A stretch of DNA of 35,427 bases from Streptomyces huiliensis (GTDB lineage: Bacteria; Actinomycetota; Actinomycetes; Streptomycetales; Streptomycetaceae), in the NCBI RefSeq assembly GCF_020037025.1, contig NZ_JAIQLH010000154.1, forward strand, positions 1 to 35,427, given 5' to 3'. Positions within the stretch are counted from its first letter, which is position 1, and every line of letters begins with the position of its first letter. Below, one piece after another: positions 1 to 6,913 of the stretch. A program made the translations under genes and the position numbers. The notes below the pieces were generated by a model. The model saw only the letters and a program-made list of their open reading frames with translations. It was not told the DNA's origin and did not search any database.

Positions 1-2
1 AC

Positions 3-1130
3 GGGCGGCCCGGTCTCCGTACCCTCGCCGCCGCGGCGGCGCCCACCGCCCTCGGGCTGGCCTGCGCCGTCGCGCCCGCCGCGTGGTGCGCGCACGCCTT
101 CGCCGGGTACGCTCGGCGGCGGCTGGCCGACAGCCGCTCGCTGGCCGCGTTCCGGATCCGGGCCCGGTGCGCCCTGCTGGCGGTGCTGGCCGTCGTGCTC
201 GGCGCCCTCTTCCTGTCCGTGTGGACGGCGCGGTCCGCCCTTCCCGGGCTCGGGCACCCCACTTCCCTCCCCGCGCTCGCCGCTCTGGCCCTCGGCTTCC
301 TCCTCTTCCTCGACCGGCTCTGCGGCGCGCACGGCCTGGCCCGGCCGGCCGCCGCGGCCCTCCTCGCCGCCTGCGCCGCCGAGGCGCTGCCGCCGGCCCT
401 GCTGCTCGCCGCCCGGCTGCCCGGATGCGCCGCCCTGGACTGGCCGGTCGGCCGATGGCCCGGTGTCCTCGGGCCGTCCGTCCTCGGTTTCGCGGCGTGC
501 GCCGGGGCGGCCCTCGCGCTGTCCGTCCGGGCCGTCGCGGCTCTGCCGCACGCGGCGGTGCACGGGCTTGGTGGCGGGGCGGGCGGGGGCGTGGGTGCGG
601 GCGGGGGTGACGGGGGTGGCGGGGCCGGTTTGTCGTCGGAGTGCGTGGACGAGATGTCGGGTTCGGTGGGCGCGTCGGACCCGTCGGGCCACTCGGCGTC
701 GTCCGGCCACTCTGGCCACTCGGGCCACTCCGGCCTCTCGGGTCCTTCCGGCTGCTCTGGCCCGTCCGGTCACTCCGGCTTGTCCGGCCACCTTGGCTCG
801 CCCGATCACTCCGGTTCGTCCGACTGGCTCGACTCATCCGGCCACCGCGGCGCGTCCGGCCGCCTCAGCCCGTCCGGCCGCACCGGTTCGTCCGACCACC
901 TCGGTTCGTCCGGCCGTCTCGACACGCGCAGCCGTCCCAGCCGCTCCGGCCGGCCCAGCCCGTTCGACCGGCCCGGCCCGTTCGGCCACCGCGGCACATC
1001 CGACCGCCTCGACCCGCCCGGTCACTCCGGCCCCCCGGGCCCCTCCGGGCTCTCCGGCCCCTCCCTCCGTCCCGGCGGGGCCGAGCCCTCCGCAGACCCC
1101 CGTCAGAGGAGCACCCACCATGACCATTGA
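3..1130 (+). CDS. Multi-pass membrane protein with Ser-Gly-His repeat tail, 5' end outside window
   Basis: The reading frame is open from the left edge (first full codon at 3) to TGA at 1128-1130, so the start lies upstream. The visible 375 residues begin with about five hydrophobic segments (roughly window residues 10-30, 58-82, 88-103, 115-138 and 155-180), followed by a Gly-rich linker and a long Ser/Gly/His/Pro/Arg-rich tail of about 150 residues. The hydrophobic part is Ala/Leu-rich with few charges, as in polytopic transporters or flippases. The stop overlaps the next small gene by 11 nt, and the run continues into an SDR epimerase and a spherulin-4 protein, so this is probably the upstream member of a glycan operon. 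A PelG-like flippase is one possibility. That is inferred from context only; I do not recognise the family from this fragment. Confidence 0.7.
   Translation, partial: GRPGLRTLAAAAAPTALGLACAVAPAAWCAHAFAGYARRRLADSRSLAAFRIRARCALLAVLAVVLGALFLSVWTARSALPGLGHPTSLPALAALALGFLLFLDRLCGAHGLARPAAAALLAACAAEALPPALLLAARLPGCAALDWPVGRWPGVLGPSVLGFAACAGAALALSVRAVAALPHAAVHGLGGGAGGGVGAGGGDGGGGAGLSSECVDEMSGSVGASDPSGHSASSGHSGHSGHSGLSGPSGCSGPSGHSGLSGHLGSPDHSGSSDWLDSSGHRGASGRLSPSGRTGSSDHLGSSGRLDTRSRPSRSGRPSPFDRPGPFGHRGTSDRLDPPGHSGPPGPSGLSGPSLRPGGAEPSADPRQRSTHHDH
676..1060 (+). repeat. Degenerate 9-nt repeat encoding Ser-Gly-X tripeptides
   Basis: Codons in this stretch run mostly as tcc/tcg-ggc-cac and variants, giving repeated Ser-Gly-His, Ser-Gly-Pro, Ser-Gly-Arg and Ser-Asp-His tripeptides in the membrane-protein frame. 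The first part is the most regular and the repeat decays downstream. Because the unit is a multiple of three and lacks stops, all three forward frames stay open through much of it. Such arrays can change length by slippage. The encoded tail is likely disordered, either cytoplasmic or extracellular. Confidence 0.7.
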
Positions 1131-1275
1131 TCCCACTGACCTCATCGATCGCACCGGCCCGGCGTACTCCGGCGCCGCCGGCATGACCGCCACCACGGCC
1201 GCGGCCATGGCCGCCGCCATGGCCGTGGCCGTGGTCAGCCGCCGTACCGGGCGAGAGCGAGGAGGAGACCGATGA
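1120..1275 (+). CDS. Small 51-residue hypothetical protein with Ala/Met-rich hydrophobic segment
   Basis: ATG at 1120 follows a clear ribosome binding site (AGAGGAG, 1105-1111) at 8 nt spacing, and the frame ends at TGA 1273-1275. The start overlaps the end of the upstream membrane-protein gene by 11 nt, and the stop overlaps the ATG of the epimerase in an ATGA arrangement, so translation is probably coupled on both sides. The peptide starts MTIDPTDLIDRTGPAYSG, has an Ala/Met/Val run at about residues 22-39 that could be a single membrane helix or an amphipathic helix, and ends in a basic Arg-rich tail. I do not recognise the family. The spacing and start signals argue that it is a real gene. 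It is too short for most ORF filters. Confidence 0.6.
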   Translation: MTIDPTDLIDRTGPAYSGAAGMTATTAAAMAAAMAVAVVSRRTGRERGGDR

Positions 1276-2186
1276 GGGTCCTGTTGCTCGGCGCCAACGG
1301 CTACCTCGGCCGCTTCGTCGCCGACCGCCTGCTCTCCGACCCCGCCGTCCAGCTCACCGCCCTCGGCCGGGGCGACGACGCCGACGTCCGCTTCGACCTC
1401 GCCACCGGCAGCCCCGGCGCGCTCACCCGGTTCCTCAACGCCGTCCACCCCGGCGTCGTCATCAACTGCGCGGGCGCCACCCGCGGCGGCGCCCGCGACC
1501 TCACGCGGCACAACACCGTCGCCGTCGCCACCGTCTGCGAGTCGCTGCGCCGCAGCGGCTGCGGGGCGCGGCTCGTGCAGGTGGGCTGCTCGTCGGAGTA
1601 CGGGCCCTCGCAGCCCGGTTCGTCCACCGCCGAGGACGCGGTGCCGCGCCCCGGCGGCCCGTACGGCGTCAGCAAGCTCGCCGCCACCGAACTCGTCCTG
1701 GGTTCCGGCCTCGACGCGATCGTGCTCCGCGTCTTCTCGCCCGTCGGGCCGGGCACCCCGGCCGGTTCGCCGCTGGGCCGCCTCGCCGAGGCGATGCGGC
1801 GGGCGATGCAGAACGGCGACAACGAGCTCAAGCTCACCGGCCTCGGTGTGCAGCGCGACTTCGTGGACGTCCGTGACATCGCGCGGGCCGTGCACGCCGC
1901 GTCCCTCTCCGCCGCCCAGGGCGCCGTCAACATCGGCACCGGCCGGGCCACCCGGCTGCGCGAGGCCGCGTCGCTGCTCGCGCGCGTGGCCGGCTTCGGG
2001 GGCGCCCTGCACGAGCTCGACGACCCGCACCTGGGCGCCACGCCCGTCTACCCGTACCCGGACGGCTGCGGCGCCTGGCAGCAGGCCGACGTGCGCACGG
2101 CCCGCGACCGGCTCGGCTGGCGGCCCCGGATCGGCCTGGAGGAGTCGCTGGCCGACATCTGGATGGAGGCCGCGTGTCGTATCTGA
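1272..2186 (+). CDS. NAD-dependent epimerase/dehydratase (extended SDR), 304 aa
   Basis: An extended short-chain dehydrogenase expected to act on a nucleotide sugar in the cytoplasm. The Rossmann motif GANGYLG is at residues 7-13. A Ser-Ser-Glu active-site segment (S107, S108, E109) and the catalytic Y131-x3-K135 pair (YGVSK) are both present, so it should be catalytically competent. Length is normal for UDP-hexose 4-epimerase or dTDP/GDP-sugar SDRs. The substrate cannot be read from the sequence. The ATG overlaps the preceding small gene's stop and has GAGGAG just upstream (about 1259-1267). Its own stop lies 13 nt inside the next gene, a spherulin-4 protein, so the two are co-translated. 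The context suggests it makes a precursor, such as a UDP-HexNAc or galactose epimer, for a surface polysaccharide. Confidence 0.85.
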   Translation: MRVLLLGANGYLGRFVADRLLSDPAVQLTALGRGDDADVRFDLATGSPGALTRFLNAVHPGVVINCAGATRGGARDLTRHNTVAVATVCESLRRSGCGARLVQVGCSSEYGPSQPGSSTAEDAVPRPGGPYGVSKLAATELVLGSGLDAIVLRVFSPVGPGTPAGSPLGRLAEAMRRAMQNGDNELKLTGLGVQRDFVDVRDIARAVHAASLSAAQGAVNIGTGRATRLREAASLLARVAGFGGALHELDDPHLGATPVYPYPDGCGAWQQADVRTARDRLGWRPRIGLEESLADIWMEAACRI

Positions 2187-2929
2187 CGTCGTCCGGCAAC
2201 CGCCGCCCGCTCCCGGCGGCCAAGACGCCGCTGCGGCTCGGCGTCCCCGGCTTCGCGCACCCGCTCGTCGCGCCCGTCGAGTGGGGCCGGCTGTGCCGCG
2301 CGGACCTCCCGCTGGACTGGACGGTGCTCGGCAGCGCCTCCGGCGGCCCCGGCAGCCGACCGGACCCGTACTGCACGGCCGCCGCGGCGCCGCTGCGCGA
2401 GGCCGGCGTCCGCGTCCTCGGCCACCTCGACGCGGGCTTCGGCGCCCGGCCGTTCGGCGAACTCCTCTCCGACGCGCAGCGGTTCCTCAACTGGTACAAG
2501 GTGGACGGCTTCGCGGTGGCCCGCTGTCCCGCCGACGCCGGCGCGCTCGCCGACGTCCGCCGCGTCACCGGCGCCCTGCGGACGCTGCACGACCGCGCGT
2601 ACGTCGTCCTCCTGCACGGCAGCCATCCGGTGGCCGGGTACGCGGCGCTCGCCGACCAGCTGGTCACCTTCACCGGCCCCTGGAACCGCTACCGCTGGTC
2701 CCGTCCCGCCGACTGGACGGCCGACCACCCGCCCGGCCGCTTCTGCCACCTCGTGCACAGCGTCCCCCGCGCCCACCTGGAGGAAGCCCTCCTCATCACC
2801 CGCCGGCAGGGCGCCGGCACGGTCTACATGACGGACCGCACCGACCGCGACGGACTGGACCCCTGGGAGTCCATGCCCGGGTACTGGGACGACTTCATCT
2901 CGAACATCGGACCGGGTGTCTCGGAATGA
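2174..2929 (+). CDS. Spherulation-specific family 4 (spherulin-4) protein, 251 aa
   Basis: GTG at 2174 is preceded by GGAGG (2164-2168) at 5 nt and overlaps the epimerase gene by 13 nt. The protein matches the Spherulin4 pattern as I know it: a TIM-barrel-like sequence starting RLGVPGFAHPLVAPVEWG, an LGHLDAGFG-type strand, and a conserved FLNWYKVDGF segment near residues 110-120. It ends with a Trp/Asp-rich MPGYWDDFI segment. No signal peptide or membrane helix is visible, so it is either cytoplasmic or exported by an unusual route. Spherulin-4 proteins have been related to GH114-type glycosidases. Beside a sugar epimerase and a membrane protein, glycan binding or cleavage is a reasonable guess, but no activity is shown by the sequence alone. 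Confidence 0.75.
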   Translation: MSYLTSSGNRRPLPAAKTPLRLGVPGFAHPLVAPVEWGRLCRADLPLDWTVLGSASGGPGSRPDPYCTAAAAPLREAGVRVLGHLDAGFGARPFGELLSDAQRFLNWYKVDGFAVARCPADAGALADVRRVTGALRTLHDRAYVVLLHGSHPVAGYAALADQLVTFTGPWNRYRWSRPADWTADHPPGRFCHLVHSVPRAHLEEALLITRRQGAGTVYMTDRTDRDGLDPWESMPGYWDDFISNIGPGVSE

Positions 2930-2952
2930 GCCGGGGCGTGGCAGGGTTGCAG

Positions 2953-2980
2953 GGGAAGTACAGAACGCTGCCTCTACGTT
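2953..2980 (+). promoter_or_regulatory. SigR-like promoter for moeZ
   Basis: GGGAAG at 2953-2958 and GTT at 2978-2980 are separated by 19 nt. The SigR (thiol-oxidative stress sigma factor) consensus in Streptomyces is about GGGAAT, 18-19 nt, GTT, so there is one mismatch in the -35. The moeB/moeZ gene is, from memory, a known SigR target in S. coelicolor, which supports the reading. No good housekeeping-type pair was found in this 84-nt gap. Confidence 0.6.
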
Positions 2981-3013
2981 CCCCGCTCCCGTGGGGATGA
3001 CCCTGGAGACCCC

Positions 3014-4192
3014 GTGTCGCTGCCACCCCTGGTCGAGCCGGCTTCCGAGCTCACCGTCGACGAGGTCCGTCGGTACTCGCGCCACCTGATCATCCCGGAC
3101 GTCGGGATGGACGGGCAGAAGCGCCTGAAGAACGCCAAGGTGCTCTGCGTGGGCGCCGGCGGCCTCGGCTCGCCCGCCCTGATGTACCTGGCCGCCGCGG
3201 GCGTGGGCACGCTGGGCATCGTGGAGTTCGACGAGGTCGACGAGTCGAACCTGCAACGGCAGATCATCCACAGCCAGTCCGACATCGGCCGCTCGAAGGC
3301 GGAGTCCGCGCGGGACTCGGTGCTCGGCATCAACCCGTACGTGAACGTCGTCCTCCACCAGGAGCGCCTGGAGGCGGAGAACGTCAAGGAGATCTTCTCC
3401 CAGTACGACCTGATCGTCGACGGCACGGACAACTTCGCCACGCGCTACCTGGTCAACGACGCGTGCGTGCTCCTGAACAAGCCGTACGTCTGGGGCTCGA
3501 TCTACCGCTTCGACGGCCAGGCGTCCGTCTTCTGGAGCGAGCACGGCCCCTGCTACCGCTGCCTCTACCCCGAGCCCCCGCCGCCCGGCATGGTCCCCTC
3601 CTGCGCCGAGGGCGGCGTCCTCGGCGTGCTCTGCGCGTCGATCGGCTCGGTCCAGGTCACCGAGGCCATCAAGCTGCTGGCCGGGATCGGCGAGCCGCTC
3701 GTCGGCCGCCTGATGATCTACGACGCCCTGGAGATGTCGTACCGGCAGGTCAAGGTCCGCAAGGACCCCGACTGCGCGGTCTGCGGCGAGAACCCCACGG
3801 TCACCGAGCTCATCGACTACGAGGCGTTCTGCGGCGTCGTCTCGGACGAGGCCCAGGAGGCCGCCGCCGGCTCCACGATCACTCCCAAGCAGCTCAAGGA
3901 GTGGATCGACGACGGCGAGAGCATCGACATCATCGACGTCCGCGAGCCCAACGAGTACGAGATCGTCTCCATCCCCGGCGCCCGCCTGGTCCCCAAGAAC
4001 GAGTTCCTCATGGGCACCGCCCTCCAAGACCTCCCCCAGAACAAGCGCATCGTCCTGCACTGCAAGACGGGCGTCCGCTCCGCGGAAGTCCTCGCCGTCC
4101 TCAAGTCCGCCGGCTTCGCCGACGCGGTCCACGTCGGCGGCGGCGTCATCGGCTGGGTCAACCAGATCGAACCGGACAAGCCGGTGTACTGA
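3014..4192 (+). CDS. moeZ: MoeZ: ThiF-type adenylyltransferase fused to rhodanese
   Basis: This protein adenylates the C-terminal Gly of small ubiquitin-like sulfur carriers such as MoaD, ThiS and CysO, and then transfers sulfur to them to make thiocarboxylates. It thereby serves molybdopterin, cysteine and other thio-compound pathways in the cytoplasm. The N-terminal ThiF/MoeB domain has the nucleotide loop GAGGLG at 47-52, the CYRC and CAVC pairs expected to bind zinc, and a PSCAEGG segment carrying the family's conserved Cys. The C-terminal rhodanese domain (about 290-392) has the active loop HCKTGVRS with C350. Length of 392 aa is normal. GTG at 3014 has GGAG 5 nt upstream. It is preceded by a SigR-like promoter and followed by a strong hairpin, so it is probably monocistronic. 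A molybdate uptake operon lies about 5 kb downstream. Confidence 0.95.
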   Translation: MSLPPLVEPASELTVDEVRRYSRHLIIPDVGMDGQKRLKNAKVLCVGAGGLGSPALMYLAAAGVGTLGIVEFDEVDESNLQRQIIHSQSDIGRSKAESARDSVLGINPYVNVVLHQERLEAENVKEIFSQYDLIVDGTDNFATRYLVNDACVLLNKPYVWGSIYRFDGQASVFWSEHGPCYRCLYPEPPPPGMVPSCAEGGVLGVLCASIGSVQVTEAIKLLAGIGEPLVGRLMIYDALEMSYRQVKVRKDPDCAVCGENPTVTELIDYEAFCGVVSDEAQEAAAGSTITPKQLKEWIDDGESIDIIDVREPNEYEIVSIPGARLVPKNEFLMGTALQDLPQNKRIVLHCKTGVRSAEVLAVLKSAGFADAVHVGGGVIGWVNQIEPDKPVY

Positions 4193-4214
4193 GCGTTCGG
4201 TGTCCTGAGTGTCC

Positions 4215-4251
4215 GGGCGCCGGGCGGGGTGTCCGGCCCCGCCCGGCGCCC
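4215..4251 (+). terminator. Strong hairpin terminator after moeZ
   Basis: A perfect 15-bp stem (GGGCGCCGGGCGGGG at 4215-4229 with its complement at 4237-4251) and a 7-nt loop lie 22 nt after the moeZ stop. There is no U-tract, which is common for Streptomyces terminators. Confidence 0.75.
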
Positions 4252-4401
4252 GTTCACCAGGCGATGACGACGCAACCCCGGCCGCCGAGCTCTCCGTTGC
4301 TCCTGGGATGTCCCTGAAGGCGCATCGCCTCAAGCGGCAAGGACCGCGCTGGGTGGTCAACGCGTGCGCGGTACCGTGTGCTCCGGGAGAGGGGTGAGGT
4401 G

Positions 4402-4944
4402 GTGTCGAGCCGGCAGTGGGAGAGCGAGTCCGCCAGGTATCTGGTTCCGCGCGGGGCCGGGCGCCCCGACGCGTGGGCCGAGGAGGCCGCCGAGCGGAAG
4501 GGGCGGGGTGGGCAGCGGCTGCTGGAGGCCGGGGTCGTCGAGCCGCCTGAGGCGGTGGCCCGGGCTCTGCAACTCGCCGACGGGGAGCGCGCGGTGGTGC
4601 GGCGGCGGCTCGTGCTGCTGGACGACACGCCCGTCGAGATCGTGACGTCCCACTACCCCGGCCGTATCGCGGCGGGGACCGCCCTCGCCGACGGGCGGAA
4701 GGTTCCCGGCGGCGCGGTCACCTTCCTGGCCGGGCTCGGATACCTCGCGAAGAGGGTCGAGGAAGGCGTCAGCTGCCGGATGCCCACGGCTGCGGAGCGG
4801 GAGCTCCTGCTCCTCGGTGCACACGAGCCCGTGCTGATCGTGTCGCGCGTCGTCTTCGCCGACGAGGATGGGCCCGTGGAAGCGTGCGAGATGGTCATGA
4901 ACGCGCGGGATCGAACCGTGCGTTACCGGATGCGGATGGGCTGA
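4402..4944 (+). CDS. UTRA ligand-binding domain protein without DNA-binding domain
   Basis: About 180 residues starting SSRQWESESARYLVPRG. The central pattern is an arginine-rich hydrophobic core, then LDDTPVEIVTSHYPG, then a C-terminal PVLIVSRVVFADEDGPVEACEMVMNARDRTVRYRM strand set. This is the UTRA domain found at the C-terminus of GntR/HutC regulators. The usual N-terminal winged helix is missing: the region before residue 20 is too short and not helical in pattern. GTG codons at 4378, 4399 and 4402 are possible starts. I chose 4402 because it sits about 8 nt after AGAGGGG. It may be a regulator remnant, a decoy, or a partner of the next gene, which begins 2 nt after its stop. The ligand is unknown. 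Confidence 0.7.
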   Translation: MSSRQWESESARYLVPRGAGRPDAWAEEAAERKGRGGQRLLEAGVVEPPEAVARALQLADGERAVVRRRLVLLDDTPVEIVTSHYPGRIAAGTALADGRKVPGGAVTFLAGLGYLAKRVEEGVSCRMPTAAERELLLLGAHEPVLIVSRVVFADEDGPVEACEMVMNARDRTVRYRMRMG

Positions 4945-4946
4945 CC

Positions 4947-5246
4947 ATGGCACGTTGGAAGGACCCCAGGCCCGCCCATCAACAGATCGCGGCACGTATC
5001 AGGGATCAGATCATGTCGGGGCGGCTGAACCCCGGGAGCAAGTTGCCGTCCACGCAGCAGCTGATGGACGAGTACGGCGTGGTCGGCACCACCGAGGAGT
5101 TCGTCGCCCTCGAACTCCCCGGCGAGGCGCCGGTGCTGCGGACCTTCCGTGTCGTCCGGTCGGACCACGGGCGGGCGATCGAGACGACCGTCATGATCAA
5201 GGCCGGGCATCTGTACGAGCTGGAGTACCGGCTGCCGGTGGTGTGA
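4947..5246 (+). pseudogene. Internally deleted GntR-family regulator (99 aa)
   Basis: The first 46 residues (MARWKDPRPAHQQIAARIRD to LMDEYGV) are a typical N-terminal half of a GntR winged helix. The last 50 residues (TTEEF through LYELEYRLPVV) match the end of a UTRA domain. In intact relatives these parts are separated by the recognition helix, the wing and most of UTRA, so roughly 120-140 residues appear to be lost in frame, with the junction at about residues 46-48 (near nt 5085). The reading frame remains open, but DNA recognition should be abolished. ATG at 4947 lies 2 nt after the upstream UTRA gene, with only a weak ribosome site. It could be a relic, or a real dimerisation peptide. 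I regard it as decaying. Confidence 0.7.
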
Positions 5247-5261
5247 CGGCGGCCGGCGGCG

Positions 5262-6809
5262 CTACGAGCAGGTCGTGCCCTCCTTCGGGACCGTGCCGTC
5301 GAGGAGGTAGCCGTCGACGAGCCGCGTCATGCAGCGGTTGCCGCTGTTGTACGCGCCGTGGCCCTCGCCGCGGTAGGTGACGGTGACGCCGACGCCCTTG
5401 CCGAGGCGTTCGGCCATGGTGCGGGCGCCCTCGTACGGGGTGGCGGGGTCGCCGGTGTTGCCGATGACGACGATCGGGGCGGAGCCGGCGGCGCCGACGT
5501 CGGGGGTCTTCCAGGCGCCCTTGACGGGCCAGTCGGTGCACTGGAGCAGAGCCCAGGCGGCGGACTCGCCGAAGACCGGAGCGGCGGAGCGGAAGGCGGG
5601 CAGCCGGGCGGCGATGTCGTCGGCGGTGTAGCGCTGTTGGGCGTCGGCGCAGGTGATGGCGCGGTTGGCGGCCTGGAGGTTGCTGTAGTGGCCGTCGGGG
5701 GAGCGGCCCGCCAGGGAGTCGGAGAGGAGCTGGAGGGTGGTGCCGGTGCCCTTGGTGCCGGCCTCGCGGAGGCCGGCCGTGAGGTACTTCCAGGTGTCCT
5801 CGGAGTAGAGGGCGGCGGCGATGCCGTTCACCGCCTGGTCCTGGGTGAGGGGACGGTCCTTCTGCGTGGTGGGCAGGGGCCTGGAGTCCAGGCGCTTGAG
5901 GAGGGCGGTGATGCTCTCCTGGGTGGGGCAGGAGCTCGCCGCCGCTCCCTTGGCGCAGTCCTTGAGGTAGTCGCCCAGGGCCAGTTGGAAGCCCTTGGCC
6001 TGGGCGAGGGTGCCCTCGACGGGGTCCTGGGAGGGGTCGACGACCGCGTCCAGGACGGCGCGTCCGACCCGCTTCGGGAACAAGTGGGCGTAGACGCCGC
6101 CCAGTTCCGTGCCGTACGAGATGCCGAAGTAGTTCAGCTTCTCGTCGCCCAGCGCGGCCCGCAGCCGGTCCAGGTCGCGGGCCGCGTCGGTGGTGCCGAC
6201 GTGCGGGAGCACCTTGCCGCTGTTGCGGTCGCAGGCCTGGACGTAGCGCTTGTTCTGGGCGAGGGCGGCGGTGATCTCGCCGGCGTCGTCGGGCGTCGCG
6301 TCCGTCGACTCGGCGGCGTCCAGCTCGCGGTCGCCCAGGCAGCGCACGCCCGCGCTCTCGCCGACGCCGCGCGGGTCGAAGCTCACCAGGTCGTACCGGG
6401 CGTGCAGTCCGGCGTAGCTCTTGGCGAGCTCGGGGAGCGTCGCCACCCCGGAGCCCCCGGGGCCGCCGAAGTTGAAGACCAGCGAACCGATGCGGTGGGC
6501 GCGGTCCGTGGCCCGGGACCGGATCAGGGCCAGGTCGATCTTCGGGCCGTCCGGCTTCCCGTAGTCCAGCGGCACGGGCAGCGTCGTGCACTCCCAGCCC
6601 TTGCCGGGAGCCTTGCCGCCGCCCTGGGCGGCCGTGGGCGCGGCGCACGGCTTCCAGTCGCCCGCGGCACCGCTCCGGGCCGCCCCGTCCTTTCCGCTGT
6701 CGCCGCCGCGCCCGTCGTCGTCGGCACCGGCGCCGCAGCCTGCGGCGGTGAGGACGAGCGCGAGGGCGGCGCCTGCGAGGGCGAGGGCCCTCGGCCGTGA
6801 TGGACTCAT
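5262..6809 (-). CDS. Secreted lipoprotein alpha/beta hydrolase, tripeptidyl aminopeptidase family
   Basis: 515 aa. The signal peptide ends in a lipobox (TAAGC, lipidated C25), followed by an acidic Gly/Asp-rich linker, so the protein should be anchored outside the membrane. The catalytic domain resembles Streptomyces SlpD/SlpE/Tap-type peptidases: oxyanion region FNFGGPGGSG, nucleophile elbow GISYG with S231, late Asp in GNTGDPATPYEG and His in GEGHGAY. The C-terminal TAP-like domain includes several cysteines (for example CTDWPVKG and the final TCS) that probably form disulfides. The expected role is cleavage of N-terminal tripeptides from extracellular proteins or peptides. It is a close paralogue of the gene at 7435-8955. 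ATG at 6809 has a -10-like TAGAGT only 6 nt upstream, suggesting a leaderless mRNA. It ends 15 nt from the convergent GntR remnant. Confidence 0.9.
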   Translation of the reverse strand: MSPSRPRALALAGAALALVLTAAGCGAGADDDGRGGDSGKDGAARSGAAGDWKPCAAPTAAQGGGKAPGKGWECTTLPVPLDYGKPDGPKIDLALIRSRATDRAHRIGSLVFNFGGPGGSGVATLPELAKSYAGLHARYDLVSFDPRGVGESAGVRCLGDRELDAAESTDATPDDAGEITAALAQNKRYVQACDRNSGKVLPHVGTTDAARDLDRLRAALGDEKLNYFGISYGTELGGVYAHLFPKRVGRAVLDAVVDPSQDPVEGTLAQAKGFQLALGDYLKDCAKGAAASSCPTQESITALLKRLDSRPLPTTQKDRPLTQDQAVNGIAAALYSEDTWKYLTAGLREAGTKGTGTTLQLLSDSLAGRSPDGHYSNLQAANRAITCADAQQRYTADDIAARLPAFRSAAPVFGESAAWALLQCTDWPVKGAWKTPDVGAAGSAPIVVIGNTGDPATPYEGARTMAERLGKGVGVTVTYRGEGHGAYNSGNRCMTRLVDGYLLDGTVPKEGTTCS

Positions 6810-6815
6810 GCCACG

Positions 6816-6821
6816 ACTCTA
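6816..6821 (-). promoter_or_regulatory. -10 element of leaderless promoter for the 515-aa peptidase
   Basis: Read on the minus strand, TAGAGT lies 6 nt before the ATG at 6809, the spacing seen for leaderless transcripts in actinomycetes. No convincing -35 hexamer was identified. Confidence 0.5.
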
Positions 6822-6913
6822 CGGTGGGGGTCGGACATCGGCGGCGGAACGCCCCGGGGCGCCGGGGGCCTCCGAGAGCCCGTACCGCGCACGTCCCGCA
6901 CCGGTCGTACGCC

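Noticed and set aside
834..2030. 398-codon minus-strand frame opposite the epimerase
   Set aside because: It lies antisense to a gene with clear SDR motifs and coupled starts. Long open antisense frames are expected at this GC content, and its protein is low-complexity with no domain.
2975..3002. CRISPR array
   Set aside because: Only one repeat-like unit exists, with no second copy, no spacers and no cas genes nearby. I keep it only as a low-interest observation.
2048..4360. 770-codon minus-strand frame across the spherulin and moeZ genes
   Set aside because: It runs antisense through two recognisable genes and a strong terminator. The amino-acid composition (Asp/Val/Gly/Leu-rich) is that of a codon-shadow frame.
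4356..4376. RecA-NDp-like sequence before the UTRA gene
   Set aside because: The two boxes match poorly and their spacing is off by one, and the -10 abuts a GTG. Too weak to call.
4193..4401. tRNA gene or attachment site beside the GntR fragments
   Set aside because: I looked for a cloverleaf and a CCA-type end because GntR genes often sit near integrated elements. Only a terminator hairpin was found.
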